A stretch of DNA of 13,533 nucleotides from Candidatus Sungiibacteriota bacterium (GCA_016186145.1 JACPMF010000020.1:1-13533); one strand, 5' to 3'; shown: positions 1-7,487, numbered from the stretch's first letter. The notes: generated by a model from the sequence alone, not told the origin. Made by a program: numbers and translations.

Positions 1-40
1 CCGCCTGGCGAAAACTCCTCTCGAAGGTGCTTCTGAAATA

Positions 41-70
41 ATTATAAGGCGCGGGGTTGCATATATGCAA
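41..70 (-). promoter_or_regulatory. Promoter reading leftward out of the window
   Basis: On the minus strand TTGCAT (70-65) is followed after 18 nt by a perfect TATAAT (46-41). The -35 overlaps a 14-nt palindrome (57-70, TTGCATATATGCAA) that could be a regulator site. A GAGAGGAG stretch (22-15) is a possible Shine-Dalgarno, but no start codon follows within the window. The driven gene is off the left edge. A DnaA-type box lies 8 nt upstream. Confidence 0.5.
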
Positions 71-78
71 ACTTAAAC

Positions 79-87
79 TGTGGATAA
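79..87 (-). promoter_or_regulatory. DnaA-box-like 9-mer (TTATCCACA)
   Basis: Exact match to the classical DnaA box, read on the minus strand, 8 nt upstream of the leftward promoter's -35. Two other exact copies occur in this window. All three share the 10-mer GTTATCCACA or its complement. Binding by DnaA is inferred from the motif only. Confidence 0.4.
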
Positions 88-108
88 CTCACAAAATTGG
101 TGCTGGGG

Positions 109-759
109 TCAGAGAGGACGGTGCCTGAAATACGGCTTTAACCGCTGAACGGTTTCTTGCCACAACCGTTTATCGAGTTCCGGATCCATATTCCGCCAAT
201 TTGCGCGCTCCAGACGGCCCAAAAACTCGGCCGCAACTATCCGAAGGCATTGCGAGAGCGCTGCGGGATTCCAGCAAACCGTCCCTTTTCCGCTCGGGGT
301 TGTCCAAAAAAGATATGGTCGCGGATTATCTTGATACAGCGCCTGCAAATGCGCCGCATACTTAAGCTCCTGAATCTTCGCTTTGGGAAAATCAATACGA
401 ACTTTGGGAGTAAAATCAATCACCGCTGGCAGAACATGAAGGTGCGCGTGTTTGATCGTTTGACCCACAATTCCGTGCTCAAATAGCGTGACCGGATAAG
501 GTTTTCTGACAAAACTATTTTGATATTCGATTGAAACGGCACGAATCACCTCATGGCCTACCCGCAACAAAGAACCTATTTGGCTATGTGTGCGAAGGTC
601 AAACGCGCCCATGCATGGAACTTGTTCCCGCGGAACTATCAGTACATATCCCCCATCGGTTATCTGCCCAAGCGTGGCAATGACATTCCACTCCCTATTT
701 TCAAAAATCAGCCGCTCTTCAAATTGCGATCTGTCGCAGAAAACACAGCTTCTCTCCAC
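109..759 (-). CDS. HIT-family nucleotide hydrolase or transferase-like protein
   Basis: 216-residue protein of the histidine triad superfamily, whose members hydrolyse or transfer nucleotidyl groups (AMP-lysine, ApnA and related substrates) in the cytoplasm. The triad is visible as H104-A-H106-L-H108-V-L, and the N-terminus has a CxxC pair (CVFC, residues 5-8) of the kind that binds zinc in many HIT proteins. It is longer than the usual 110-150 residues. The extra C-terminal 100 residues show no motif I recognise, so the substrate is unknown. The start is a GTG at 759, chosen because AAGGAG lies 6 nt upstream; an ATG at 764 is out of frame. The gene diverges from the ASCH-domain gene and its leader has a boxA-like element. 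No terminator hairpin is visible after the stop. Confidence 0.85.
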   Translation of the reverse strand: MERSCVFCDRSQFEERLIFENREWNVIATLGQITDGGYVLIVPREQVPCMGAFDLRTHSQIGSLLRVGHEVIRAVSIEYQNSFVRKPYPVTLFEHGIVGQTIKHAHLHVLPAVIDFTPKVRIDFPKAKIQELKYAAHLQALYQDNPRPYLFWTTPSGKGTVCWNPAALSQCLRIVAAEFLGRLERANWRNMDPELDKRLWQETVQRLKPYFRHRPL

Positions 760-773
760 GGCATACTCCTTAC

Positions 774-789
774 GTTATTTTAAAGAGCA
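774..789 (-). promoter_or_regulatory. boxA-like leader element of the HIT gene
   Basis: TGCTCTTTAAAATAAC lies between a possible -10 (TAAAAT, 803-798) and the AAGGAG of the HIT gene. The first 12 bases match the E. coli boxA consensus TGCTCTTTAACA at 11 of 12 positions. The same element, in inverse orientation and lacking one A, is at 879-893 in front of the divergent gene. NusB/NusE binding is inference. Confidence 0.4.
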
Positions 790-829
790 AACAAGATATT
801 TTAATTAGTACCACGATTTATACCGGAAG

Positions 830-838
830 TTATCCACA
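830..838 (+). promoter_or_regulatory. DnaA-box-like 9-mer (TTATCCACA)
   Basis: Exact DnaA box in the 160-nt divergent intergenic region, 7 nt upstream of the -35 proposed for the ASCH gene. The left-edge promoter shows nearly the same spacing (8 nt). Confidence 0.4.
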
Positions 839-845
839 ACGGGAA

Positions 846-893
846 TTGCGTCAGAAGTGTTGTGTGTTAATGTATTAATGCTCTTTAAATAAC
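846..893 (+). promoter_or_regulatory. Promoter and boxA-like leader of the ASCH gene
   Basis: TTGCGT (846-851), 16 nt, TAATGT (868-873) is a plausible sigma70-type promoter. Six bases on comes TGCTCTTTAAATAAC (879-893), nearly identical to the leader element of the divergent HIT gene. The promoter is moderate in quality; the shared leader motif is the stronger observation. Confidence 0.4.
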
Positions 894-919
894 TTTAAAA
901 AAACCGGAGGGAAAATCGT

Positions 920-1309
920 ATGACTGATATGAAGCATCTGGTCTTTGGCGAAGGCCTCATGAATCCTTCGCTTGACGGATCAAAGCGCTTTACTATCAGA
1001 AAGTACCGGAAAGGCGCGCATGATTTTACGGTAGGCGAGATCGTCATCGGCGAATTCAGGGACGGACTGAATATTCTTCTGCAAATCACCGATGCGACCA
1101 GAAAAGCAACTTTCGCGGCCTTAAGAAGCCCGTACGAAATGCTCGACGCTGTCGGCTATTACTTTGACCAGGAATACTTCGAAGACCTGCAGCGGTTTTA
1201 CCCCGAGCTTTCCGGTGAAGATATCGGGGTGGTTATCTTTTTCGAGGTTCTGAAAGTAAACGGGGTACCGGTGGTAAGTTTTAACGAACACGCACCGAGA
1301 GAAGAGTAA
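920..1309 (+). CDS. ASCH-domain protein
   Basis: 129-residue protein. The N-terminal third has the pattern typical of ASCH domains: a short strand ending in G-E-G-L, then a GSKRFTIRKYRKG segment (about residues 20-32; small, basic, Thr-x-Arg) and a VGEIVIGEF strand (about 38-46). ASCH domains share the PUA-like fold and are generally linked to RNA binding or modification; some members hydrolyse modified nucleosides. The target here is unknown. The start is secure: GGAGGG (906-911) lies 8 nt before the ATG. The gene is followed closely by a strong hairpin terminator, so it is probably monocistronic. Confidence 0.7.
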   Translation: MTDMKHLVFGEGLMNPSLDGSKRFTIRKYRKGAHDFTVGEIVIGEFRDGLNILLQITDATRKATFAALRSPYEMLDAVGYYFDQEYFEDLQRFYPELSGEDIGVVIFFEVLKVNGVPVVSFNEHAPREE

Positions 1310-1328
1310 TGGCGGGTTGAAGAGACGT

Positions 1329-1354
1329 AAGGATGCGAACTGCATCCTTTTTTT
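1329..1354 (+). terminator. Rho-independent terminator after the ASCH gene
   Basis: Perfect 8-bp stem AAGGATGC / GCATCCTT around a GAACT loop, running into an unbroken T tract. It ends transcription 20 nt after the stop codon and separates this gene from the acyl-CoA dehydrogenase. Confidence 0.85.
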
Positions 1355-1355
1355 A

Positions 1356-1405
1356 TTGCGCGCGGGGCTTTTTCTTGCTATACCGGAGGTGCGCGCACTT
1401 TAACA
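1356..1405 (+). promoter_or_regulatory. Promoter and boxA-like leader of the acyl-CoA dehydrogenase gene
   Basis: TTGCGC (1356-1361), 17 nt, TATACC (1379-1384) preceded by TGC, giving an extended -10. The leader then holds CGCACTTTAACA (1394-1405), 10 of 12 matches to boxA with the CTTTAACA core exact. AAAGGAG precedes the ATG. Confidence 0.45.
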
Positions 1406-1423
1406 AATCAAAAGGAGAAACCC

Positions 1424-2617
1424 ATGGACTTCCGTCTTACCGAAGAACAAAAAATGCTTCAGAATGAAGTACGCACCTTCGCCCTCCGTGAGATCTATCC
1501 CCACCGCGAGAGACTACGCAAAAAAGAATTTCCGCGGGACATATTCCAAAAGATGGTTGAGGCCGGATATGCCGGTGCGGTAATTCCGCAAGAATACGGC
1601 GGCGCCGGACTAGACAATCTCTCTTATGCCCTGCTCACCATGGAACTCTGTCGAGCTGATGCTGGCATCGGCCTCTCAATCGGCGCTTCGCAATCGCTTG
1701 TCGCAAAACCGATAAGTATGTTCGGAAGCGAAGAACAAAAGCGCTTGTGGCTTCCAAGAATCGCCTCGGGCGAAGTTATCGCCGCTTATGCCCAGACCGA
1801 ACCGAATGCCGGTTCTGATGTCGCGTCAATCCGCGCAACCAGTCGCGTTATTGGCGATGGCACGCTGACGATCAACGGAGAAAAACAATTCATCACCAAC
1901 GGTTCAATTGCCGGACTGATCTTAGCACTCGTCAGAACAGATGAGTATGACCTCAAACATCCTCGCAAAAACCTTGCTATGGTGCTGGTGGATGCCCAAA
2001 AGGCCCTGGCAGAAGGAACTCTTAAAGTTACAAAGGATTTCGACAAAATGGGTTTGCATTGCTCGCCAACCTCTTCTTTATTTTTTGATAACTGCGCTGT
2101 GCCGGAATCAAGTATCTTAGGAGATATCGGACAAGGATTCTTTATCGCCATGGCAACTCTTACCGGCTCGCGGCCTATGATTGCCGCCCAAAGCGTTGGA
2201 GTTGCAAAAGCCGCTTTTGATGAAGCGCTGCGCTATACTCTCGAACGAAAGCAATTCGGCCAGCGAATCGCCGATTTCCAACTGACCCAATCAAAACTTG
2301 CGCGTATGGCAATGAAAATAGAGGCAGCGGAACTTCTTACTTATCAAGCCGCATGGATTATTGATAATGTTAACGAATTTTTCCCGGATGCTATTATGGC
2401 CAAGGCCTCAAAAGCAAAACTCTTTGCTTCGGAGGCAGCAGAAGAAATTGCTTCGGTCGCGGCAAAACTTCACGGCGGAATGGGATTTATGACAGAAACC
2501 CCTATTTCATGGATACTTGCCGACTCTCGAGTGCTTTCAACCTACGAAGGAACGAGCGATATTCAAGAGCTGATCATCGCCCGCGAGTTTCTCCGACCAC
2601 ATGGGGTCAGAATTTAG
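1424..2617 (+). CDS. Acyl-CoA dehydrogenase (FAD-dependent)
   Basis: 397 residues, the normal length of the family, which oxidises acyl-CoA thioesters to trans-2-enoyl-CoA and passes electrons from FAD to electron-transferring flavoprotein. Visible are the N-terminal helical domain (MDFRLTEEQKMLQ), the beta-domain FAD and substrate motif YAQTEPNAGSD (about residue 124), the RKQFGQ motif of the C-terminal helical domain (about 275), the GGMGF motif, and STYEGTSDIQ with the catalytic Glu at residue 375, where medium-chain enzymes also have it. No active-site residue appears lost. It has its own promoter, a good Shine-Dalgarno (AAAGGAG), and a terminator upstream. No ETF, thiolase, enoyl-CoA hydratase or acyl-CoA synthetase gene lies nearby, so substrate and electron acceptor cannot be named; short-chain or branched-chain acyl-CoA are both possible. 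Confidence 0.93.
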   Translation: MDFRLTEEQKMLQNEVRTFALREIYPHRERLRKKEFPRDIFQKMVEAGYAGAVIPQEYGGAGLDNLSYALLTMELCRADAGIGLSIGASQSLVAKPISMFGSEEQKRLWLPRIASGEVIAAYAQTEPNAGSDVASIRATSRVIGDGTLTINGEKQFITNGSIAGLILALVRTDEYDLKHPRKNLAMVLVDAQKALAEGTLKVTKDFDKMGLHCSPTSSLFFDNCAVPESSILGDIGQGFFIAMATLTGSRPMIAAQSVGVAKAAFDEALRYTLERKQFGQRIADFQLTQSKLARMAMKIEAAELLTYQAAWIIDNVNEFFPDAIMAKASKAKLFASEAAEEIASVAAKLHGGMGFMTETPISWILADSRVLSTYEGTSDIQELIIAREFLRPHGVRI

Positions 2618-2630
2618 CCTGGATGGAATG

Positions 2631-2677
2631 TTGACACGACCGTAAGGCAATGTTACAGATTAAACTGCTCTTTGTAA
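2631..2677 (+). promoter_or_regulatory. Promoter and boxA-like leader of the small two-gene operon
   Basis: A consensus -35 TTGACA (2631-2636) is followed after 17 nt by TACAGA (2654-2659). TGCTCTTTGTAA (2666-2677), with the first eight bases of boxA exact, lies where the transcript should begin. A strong AAGGAGG follows at 2691-2697. Confidence 0.5.
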
Positions 2678-2702
2678 TTTTCGTATAGCCAAGGAGGTTG
2701 AA

Positions 2703-2882
2703 ATGGAAAATGGTTTTATCCTTAAGGCAGAAAAAGAGCTTGACAGAGTAAGCGAGAACTCGGCTCACTTTCAAACTAAAGCACTATGCGCTGTTGGCTA
2801 CGCGATTCTTGCGGTTGCGGAAGCAATCGAAAGACACGCTGCCACAAACAGAATAGTCGCTGAAGCAAACCGTCGAACATGA
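2703..2882 (+). CDS. Small hypothetical protein, 59 residues
   Basis: An open frame from ATG at 2703 to TGA at 2882, with AAGGAGG 5 nt upstream (2691-2697), one of the best ribosome binding sites in the window. The product is a short helical protein: a charged N-terminal third (LKAEKELDRVSEN), a hydrophobic middle (LCAVGYAILAVAEAIE) and a polar tail. The hydrophobic stretch is rather short for a sure membrane span. I do not recognise a family. Its stop overlaps the start of the next gene (ATGA), so the two are translationally coupled and probably work together. Confidence 0.6.
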   Translation: MENGFILKAEKELDRVSENSAHFQTKALCAVGYAILAVAEAIERHAATNRIVAEANRRT

Positions 2883-3070
2883 CTTTCGGAGGAGAAATCG
2901 TTTTCACGCTTTTGCTTGTCTTCGGAGTAGTCCTTACAGCCCGCGTATTAATTTTGTATGCGGGTAGGATCCGTGAAGAGATGTATTGGGATGAGTTTTA
3001 TCGAGCGCATTCGCGTTCACAATTAACCGCAAACGATCTTCGCATTCGTTCAAGATCGCGTTACTGCTAA
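2879..3070 (+). CDS. Small single-span membrane protein, 63 residues
   Basis: Starts within the stop of the preceding small gene (4-nt ATGA overlap). The GGAGG it would need lies inside its own first codons (2886-2890), so translation likely relies on coupling. Residues about 5-28 form one hydrophobic segment (GEIVFTLLLVFGVVLTARVL), followed by a polar tail rich in Arg, Tyr and Ser ending in RSRSRYC. By the positive-inside rule the Arg-rich C-terminus should face the cytoplasm. No family recognised. It is followed by a clear terminator. Confidence 0.6.
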   Translation: MTFGGEIVFTLLLVFGVVLTARVLILYAGRIREEMYWDEFYRAHSRSQLTANDLRIRSRSRYC

Positions 3071-3093
3071 AAAACCATAAACTGAACACATCC

Positions 3094-3120
3094 AGCCCCA
3101 CCCAATGGGGCTTTTGTTTT
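3094..3120 (+). terminator. Rho-independent terminator of the two-gene operon
   Basis: Perfect 7-bp GC-rich stem AGCCCCA / TGGGGCT with a CCCAA loop, then TTTGTTTTT. It lies 23 nt after the stop codon. Confidence 0.85.
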
Positions 3121-3130
3121 TACTAAATTC

Positions 3131-3162
3131 TTATTCCAATGTTCTTAAGAACATTAGAATAA
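3131..3162. repeat. CTTAAG-centred palindrome P1, just after the dinB stop
   Basis: A 32-nt near-perfect palindrome, 15 of 16 pairs (only C3137/A3156 mismatched), centred on TTCTTAAGAA between 3146 and 3147. It begins 5 nt after the dinB stop codon. Since the convergent operon already has its own terminator, this hairpin is the only 3' structure of dinB. No U tract follows it in either direction, so it is not a standard terminator. A related palindrome is at 8375-8414. Confidence 0.75.
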
Positions 3163-3167
3163 ACTTT

Positions 3168-4280
3168 TCAAAAAAGTTCTCCCTGGCGCTGGACATGTTC
3201 GGCTCTGACGCCAATGAGCCGTATCAATTTTTTCTTCGGATTCTCGCGCCTGTCCAAAAACGGCAGGAAAAGCTTCAACGCTTCCCGCTCAAAAGCTTTA
3301 TAGTCGCGAACTGTTGTTTTTAAAGTATGCGCGCGGGTTTTTGTTTCAAAATCGATAAAACGAACCGTGATTGAAACGGTCTTAAATAAAAAATTCTGAT
3401 CTTTCGCGTTTGCAAAAACGCTTCGCGCCAATTTTTGCAGCGCTCTAATCAAAATACGCGAGTCAAAAGTATCTTTCTCAAACGTTTCCTGCTCACCGAT
3501 TGACTTAGCGGCACGGTCTTCAGCTACCGGATCATCGTCAATGCCACGCGCCTTTTCATACATATCCCCTCCCCACTTTCCAAACCACTCAACAAGTTTG
3601 CGTTTTGGAGTTTTCCGAAGATCAGCAATTGTTTTGATCCTACGCGATTTCAAAAAAATGCCGCTTTTTGGCCCAATTCCCGGAATTGCGTCAACCGTCT
3701 GCGAATCAAGAAAAGCCTGCACCTCATCCGGCCTGACGACGGTTAAACCATCCGGCTTTTCTATGCTTGATGCCATCTTTGCGATAAGCTTGTTTGGGCC
3801 GACGCCAACTGAACATGTTAGTTTTTCTTTTCTCAAAATCTCTTTTTTAATTCGTTCGGCAAGCCGCTTCGCGTACTCCCATGAATTATTTCGGATTTCG
3901 AATTTAGGATTTCGGATTTTAATCTCTAGGTATGCTTCATCCACCGATGCCTGTTCAATTTTTTCGCCGTACCCACGAAGAATTTCCATTATGCGCTCCG
4001 ATGTTTCGGAATACTCCTTCCAGCTTGCGCCAAGAAAAACCGTTTTCGGCTTTCCCTCTCCGATTGCTTTTTCGGCAAGCCGCCATGCCTGTGAAATCGG
4101 CATAGCCGAATGGATGCCGTATTCACGAGCTTTGTAACTCGCCGTGGAAACCACTCCCCTACCCTTGCCGTTTTTTGGATCCGCTCCGACAACAATCGGC
4201 TTCCCTTTCAGCCACGACTTTTCACACTCTTCCACAGCTGCGAAAAAAGCATCCATGTCAACATGAAAAATAATCCTCAT
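3168..4280 (-). CDS. dinB: DNA polymerase IV (Y-family translesion polymerase)
   Basis: 370 residues from the ATG at 4280; a GTG directly before it (4283) would add one residue. Y-family polymerases copy damaged DNA with low fidelity. Palm motifs are intact: HVDMDAFFA (metal ligand Asp8), STASYKAREYGI, and SVDEAYLE with catalytic Asp114 and Glu115. A helix-hairpin-helix region (IPGIGPKSG) and a little-finger domain follow. The C-terminus ends in QGELF, a sliding-clamp-binding motif. Directly after SVDEAYLE lies an unusual insert, about residues 121-132, encoded by a heptanucleotide tandem repeat. No Shine-Dalgarno is visible. A weak -10 (TAACAT, 4292-4287) lies 6 nt from the ATG, so the mRNA may be leaderless. 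The gene is cut off from the one upstream by a terminator and no SOS box is seen. Confidence 0.95.
   Translation of the reverse strand: MRIIFHVDMDAFFAAVEECEKSWLKGKPIVVGADPKNGKGRGVVSTASYKAREYGIHSAMPISQAWRLAEKAIGEGKPKTVFLGASWKEYSETSERIMEILRGYGEKIEQASVDEAYLEIKIRNPKFEIRNNSWEYAKRLAERIKKEILRKEKLTCSVGVGPNKLIAKMASSIEKPDGLTVVRPDEVQAFLDSQTVDAIPGIGPKSGIFLKSRRIKTIADLRKTPKRKLVEWFGKWGGDMYEKARGIDDDPVAEDRAAKSIGEQETFEKDTFDSRILIRALQKLARSVFANAKDQNFLFKTVSITVRFIDFETKTRAHTLKTTVRDYKAFEREALKLFLPFLDRRENPKKKLIRLIGVRAEHVQRQGELF
3888..3920. repeat. Heptanucleotide tandem repeat inside dinB
   Basis: Four head-to-tail 7-mers of the form ATTTCGG: ATTTCGG, ATTTCGA, ATTTAGG, ATTTCGG, then ATTTT. Because 7 is not a multiple of 3, the coding strand uses all three phases and yields the peptide KIRNPKFEIRNN. 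It sits in frame in a loop directly after the catalytic SVDEAYLE motif. Such FEIRN-type inserts are, from memory, found in many unrelated bacterial proteins and look like mobile low-complexity repeats. Confidence 0.8.
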
Positions 4281-4307
4281 CACTCTATGTTACACCACGA
4301 CAGGAAA

Positions 4308-4333
4308 CAAAAAAGCCGTCGGCGAAGACGGCT
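4308..4333 (-). terminator. Rho-independent terminator of the large secreted-protein gene
   Basis: Perfect 7-bp stem AGCCGTC / GACGGCT around TTCGCC, then TTTTTTG on the minus strand, 26 nt after the stop codon. It separates the large gene from dinB. Confidence 0.85.
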
Positions 4334-4359
4334 CTCATTATAATAACCCTGATTGGAGA

Positions 4360-7300
4360 TTAAAACCCAAAACTTCCAAGAAACGAGTTTAACGAACTCG
4401 CGGCTCTGGATTGAACATTGAACCCGCTCGGTGAAGTAGGATAAACACAGCTTTGACCGTCCCATGTTCCATGATTATCCGCGCAGATTTTAGCAGGGTC
4501 TATCGTTGTTCCGAAAGAAGGCGCTGAAAACGTTTCGGAAGTTGGTTCGGGAACACAGGCATAGTATGTGCCGCATTCGGAAGAGCTAAAAACAGCTTCC
4601 TTTCTCTGCCCCGAAGGACATGAATCAACGGTTGGCAACAGGGGGCATATCTTTGAAATATCGATTCCCGGAATCGGTGGAATACTCGTATGGCCCCGAT
4701 CCTCTGCTTTTGGATACTGCTGTTGATACTGCGGCTCCGGTAAGTTAGTACATTTACCGCTACTACCGGCGTTAAAAATAGCTTTAACCTCGGACGCGCT
4801 CAATGCTCTGTTATACGCAGACGCCTCGTCAATCAAGCCGGAAAAAAGCTCCGTAAGCCCGAATCGATCATCCCATGCTCCAAGCGTGAATGGAGCCCCG
4901 CTAGTCGTATTGGCATTTGCCGCTTCAGCGGTACCTTTTAATTGGCCATCTATATACAAACTTAATGTGCCATTGCCATCTCTTGTAGCGGCGACATGGT
5001 ACCAAACCCCGGAACTGATTGGCACAGAAATACTGCCTCTGGGCTTGCCTTGATTACCGACAGTTTCTCCTACGAAAAATTCCAGCTTGCCGCTATCTTT
5101 CCCGATAGCTAACCAATAACCTGCCCCGTCACCGCTTACGGGATAATTTGCCTTTCTGATGATGTTGCCTTTGGACGACCCGCCGCCGTCCCAATTGAAC
5201 CAAGCTTCCAACGAAAATGGTCCTGTTCCAAAATTTAATTTTTCGGAATTTTCGTCTTTAACATACCCGCCGGACGCGTCAAATTTTAACGCACTTCCAA
5301 CTTTTCCCGGAACGAGAGCTACGCCGCCGGTCGTCTTTGAGGTTTTGTCATCATCCAACCAACTGACTAAACCGGACGGAAGCGGAGCGCAACTTTGATC
5401 TGGAGGGGGCAACGGCGTTCCGCCCCCGCCTCCGCCGCCAAAACCGCATTTTTGGGGATGTTCCCGACAGTATGCTTCACATTCCTCTTGTGACCGGCAC
5501 CCTCCGGGGCCGCCGGGAAACCCTCCTCCGCCACCGCCAAAATCCTCGCCGGTACAAATTCCTTCATGTTTTACTCCTCCGCCCTTTTCTTGGGCATGAC
5601 AAGCGCTTATCCAAGTATTATTGTCATTTCCACATACAGGATCGGCAACATCAGAGCATATCGGTTCCTGTCCTTTACATACGCCTTCATAAAGAACCTC
5701 CACGCCCTGCTGTTCCGCATGACATCTATTAAAATAGGTTGTTTCCTGTCCGGGCTGGGCGCCCTTGCCATTTATTCCACAGACATAAGAGGCGCTCATG
5801 CCTTTACGTACGCACTTTAAAAAACTTGTGCCGGGGTCAACGGGAAGTCCCCCTCCGCCACCGCCCCCCGATAGCCCAAATTCTTCGCATTCTTCCTGAT
5901 GCTCGCTGCAAAACTTAAAACACTCTTCCGGGTTTGAACACCCACCCGGACCAGAAAATCCTCCAGGGAATCCCCCGTCTTGTGGGCCTCCGCCCGGACC
6001 ACCCCTGTGGTCGCCAAAGTCACCCCCGAAATCCCCGCCAAAATCTTGAAGCGCCTCGGCAAAACACGCCTGCATTTTTTCTCCCAAATCTTTGGCGAAA
6101 ACCGGCTCGCCGTTCAACATCTTATTCAAAACTCCCTCCCCAACCGTCCCTTTAAGACACTCGGCTACTTCGGGCGGCATCTTTTCAAACTCCTGCTTAA
6201 AGCGATCCATTCCTTCACGCATACGCGTTAAATCTTCTTCTTTCATAATCCCGTGCTCTTTGGCCCATGAAAAACATTCTTCTTGATGCACTTCACTATT
6301 GCAAAATGCTTCGCATTGAACTTTTCCCTTACAACCGCCCGGCCCCTTGCCGCCGGTTTTCTTAAAAAGTTCGAGCTCTTCCGGCGAAATCAACCCCGCT
6401 TTTTCGGCAAACGCAATGCATTCGTCCATGTTATTTTCCTCTTGGCAGTAGCTCTCGCACTGATCTTTTGATTTACAACCACCCGGCGTCTCTCCCCGTT
6501 TTATAAATTCAACAACTTTTTTCGCCTCTGCAAGTTCTTCCGGCGGCATTAATCCCGAAGTTTCAGCGAACGCTATGCATTCATCAATATGGCCGGGGTC
6601 CGTACAATACGTTTCGCAGGCCTGTTTGCTTGTGCAACCCCCGGGGAGTTTTGCCCCGCCCTTTACCGCCGCCTGCACTTTTTTTGCCTCGGTAAGTTCT
6701 TTCTCGGAAATAAATCCGTTGGTTTCGGCCCAACCCAGACATTCATCCATGCGGCTGATATTACTGCAATACGCCTCGCATGATTTTCGCGAACCGCAAC
6801 CTCCGGGACCTTTGTTGCCAAGCTCCGCGAATTTATCGGCTTTTTTTAGTTCATCTTTGGAAAGGAGATTATTCTTTTTAGCGAACGCCAGGCACTCATT
6901 TATATGCGCCTCATCATCGCAATAACTAAGACACGCTTCTTGGCTCGCGCAATTACCGAGCTCTTTGACCGGATAAGAAATATCAAGCAGCGATTTTTCT
7001 TTGGCAGTTGGGGGTGGTGTCGCGGCGGGAGCGGGTGCTGGTGTCGGCGCCGGCGCTGGAGCTACGGCCGGACCAATTATTTTTCCTCTGGCAAGACCTT
7101 TCGCATCGGGTTCCGAAATTTCAAAATCAACCTGGTTACCCGCGCAATCAACGACATATGCTTTCATCGGCGGGGTAAAATCTTCAAACGAAAAAACGAC
7201 ATTTTTGCTTGAATACGTTTTCGGACACCGAACCTCTCCGCCATATGATGATTTCCCTACCGGCTGGAGGGAGAAACTTTGAATGCCGTCCGGGTCGCGG

Positions 7301-7443
7301 ATGGTCAACTCGAATAGACCCTGTGTTTGTTTCTGAAGCGTTACTGACGCATTCTGCTTTACCTGCGCATAAACAACACCGAAACCAACAAGTAAACTGC
7401 CGAGGACCGTTAACGCCCAAAGTGATTTTTTATAATTCTTCAT
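4360..7443 (-). CDS. Large secreted cysteine-repeat protein with Kazal-like and LamG domains
   Basis: 1027 residues from ATG 7443. That start is preferred because it gives a classic signal peptide (MKNYKKSLWAL, hydrophobic core, VVYAQ, cleavage near 28). An ATG at 7473 overlapping the previous stop would add ten odd residues and lies in a terminator-like hairpin. Order: signal; a beta-rich region (30-115); a Pro/Ala linker (127-146); five tandem repeats of about 50 residues (164-400) with the pattern GCxSxxxCExYC...DECxxFAxxxGL; a Gly-rich linker; a sixth repeat (about 522); two Kazal-like six-cysteine modules (about 543-632, second with CSDVADPVCGNDNNTW); a seventh repeat (about 648); a LamG/concanavalin-type domain (690-895, with FSLEAWFNW and GLIDEASAYNRAL); and a Cys-rich tail. 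No C-terminal anchor is seen. Probably extracellular, disulfide-rich and adhesive or inhibitory; the role is inferred from domains only. Confidence 0.85.
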   Translation of the reverse strand: MKNYKKSLWALTVLGSLLVGFGVVYAQVKQNASVTLQKQTQGLFELTIRDPDGIQSFSLQPVGKSSYGGEVRCPKTYSSKNVVFSFEDFTPPMKAYVVDCAGNQVDFEISEPDAKGLARGKIIGPAVAPAPAPTPAPAPAATPPPTAKEKSLLDISYPVKELGNCASQEACLSYCDDEAHINECLAFAKKNNLLSKDELKKADKFAELGNKGPGGCGSRKSCEAYCSNISRMDECLGWAETNGFISEKELTEAKKVQAAVKGGAKLPGGCTSKQACETYCTDPGHIDECIAFAETSGLMPPEELAEAKKVVEFIKRGETPGGCKSKDQCESYCQEENNMDECIAFAEKAGLISPEELELFKKTGGKGPGGCKGKVQCEAFCNSEVHQEECFSWAKEHGIMKEEDLTRMREGMDRFKQEFEKMPPEVAECLKGTVGEGVLNKMLNGEPVFAKDLGEKMQACFAEALQDFGGDFGGDFGDHRGGPGGGPQDGGFPGGFSGPGGCSNPEECFKFCSEHQEECEEFGLSGGGGGGGLPVDPGTSFLKCVRKGMSASYVCGINGKGAQPGQETTYFNRCHAEQQGVEVLYEGVCKGQEPICSDVADPVCGNDNNTWISACHAQEKGGGVKHEGICTGEDFGGGGGGFPGGPGGCRSQEECEAYCREHPQKCGFGGGGGGGTPLPPPDQSCAPLPSGLVSWLDDDKTSKTTGGVALVPGKVGSALKFDASGGYVKDENSEKLNFGTGPFSLEAWFNWDGGGSSKGNIIRKANYPVSGDGAGYWLAIGKDSGKLEFFVGETVGNQGKPRGSISVPISSGVWYHVAATRDGNGTLSLYIDGQLKGTAEAANANTTSGAPFTLGAWDDRFGLTELFSGLIDEASAYNRALSASEVKAIFNAGSSGKCTNLPEPQYQQQYPKAEDRGHTSIPPIPGIDISKICPLLPTVDSCPSGQRKEAVFSSSECGTYYACVPEPTSETFSAPSFGTTIDPAKICADNHGTWDGQSCVYPTSPSGFNVQSRAASSLNSFLGSFGF

Positions 7444-7456
7444 ATGCCGGCATAAA

Positions 7457-7487
7457 CAAAAAACCGCCTGCATCAGCGAAGCGGATT
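7457..7487 (-). terminator. Possible terminator between the small membrane gene and the large gene
   Basis: Minus-strand CCGC (7484-7481) pairs with GCGG (7467-7464) across a 13-nt loop, two further A-T pairs extend it past a mismatch, and TTTTTTGTTT follows. The hairpin spans the upstream gene's stop codon. It is short and partial termination or readthrough is likely, since no separate promoter for the large gene is evident. Confidence 0.4.

Noticed and set aside
3131..3162. P1 as the terminator of the plus-strand two-gene operon
   Set aside because: That operon already has a strong terminator at 3094-3120, and P1 has no U tract on either side.
3541..4137. 198-residue plus-strand ORF opposite dinB
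   Set aside because: Antisense shadow of the well-supported polymerase gene, without a ribosome binding site or recognisable motif.
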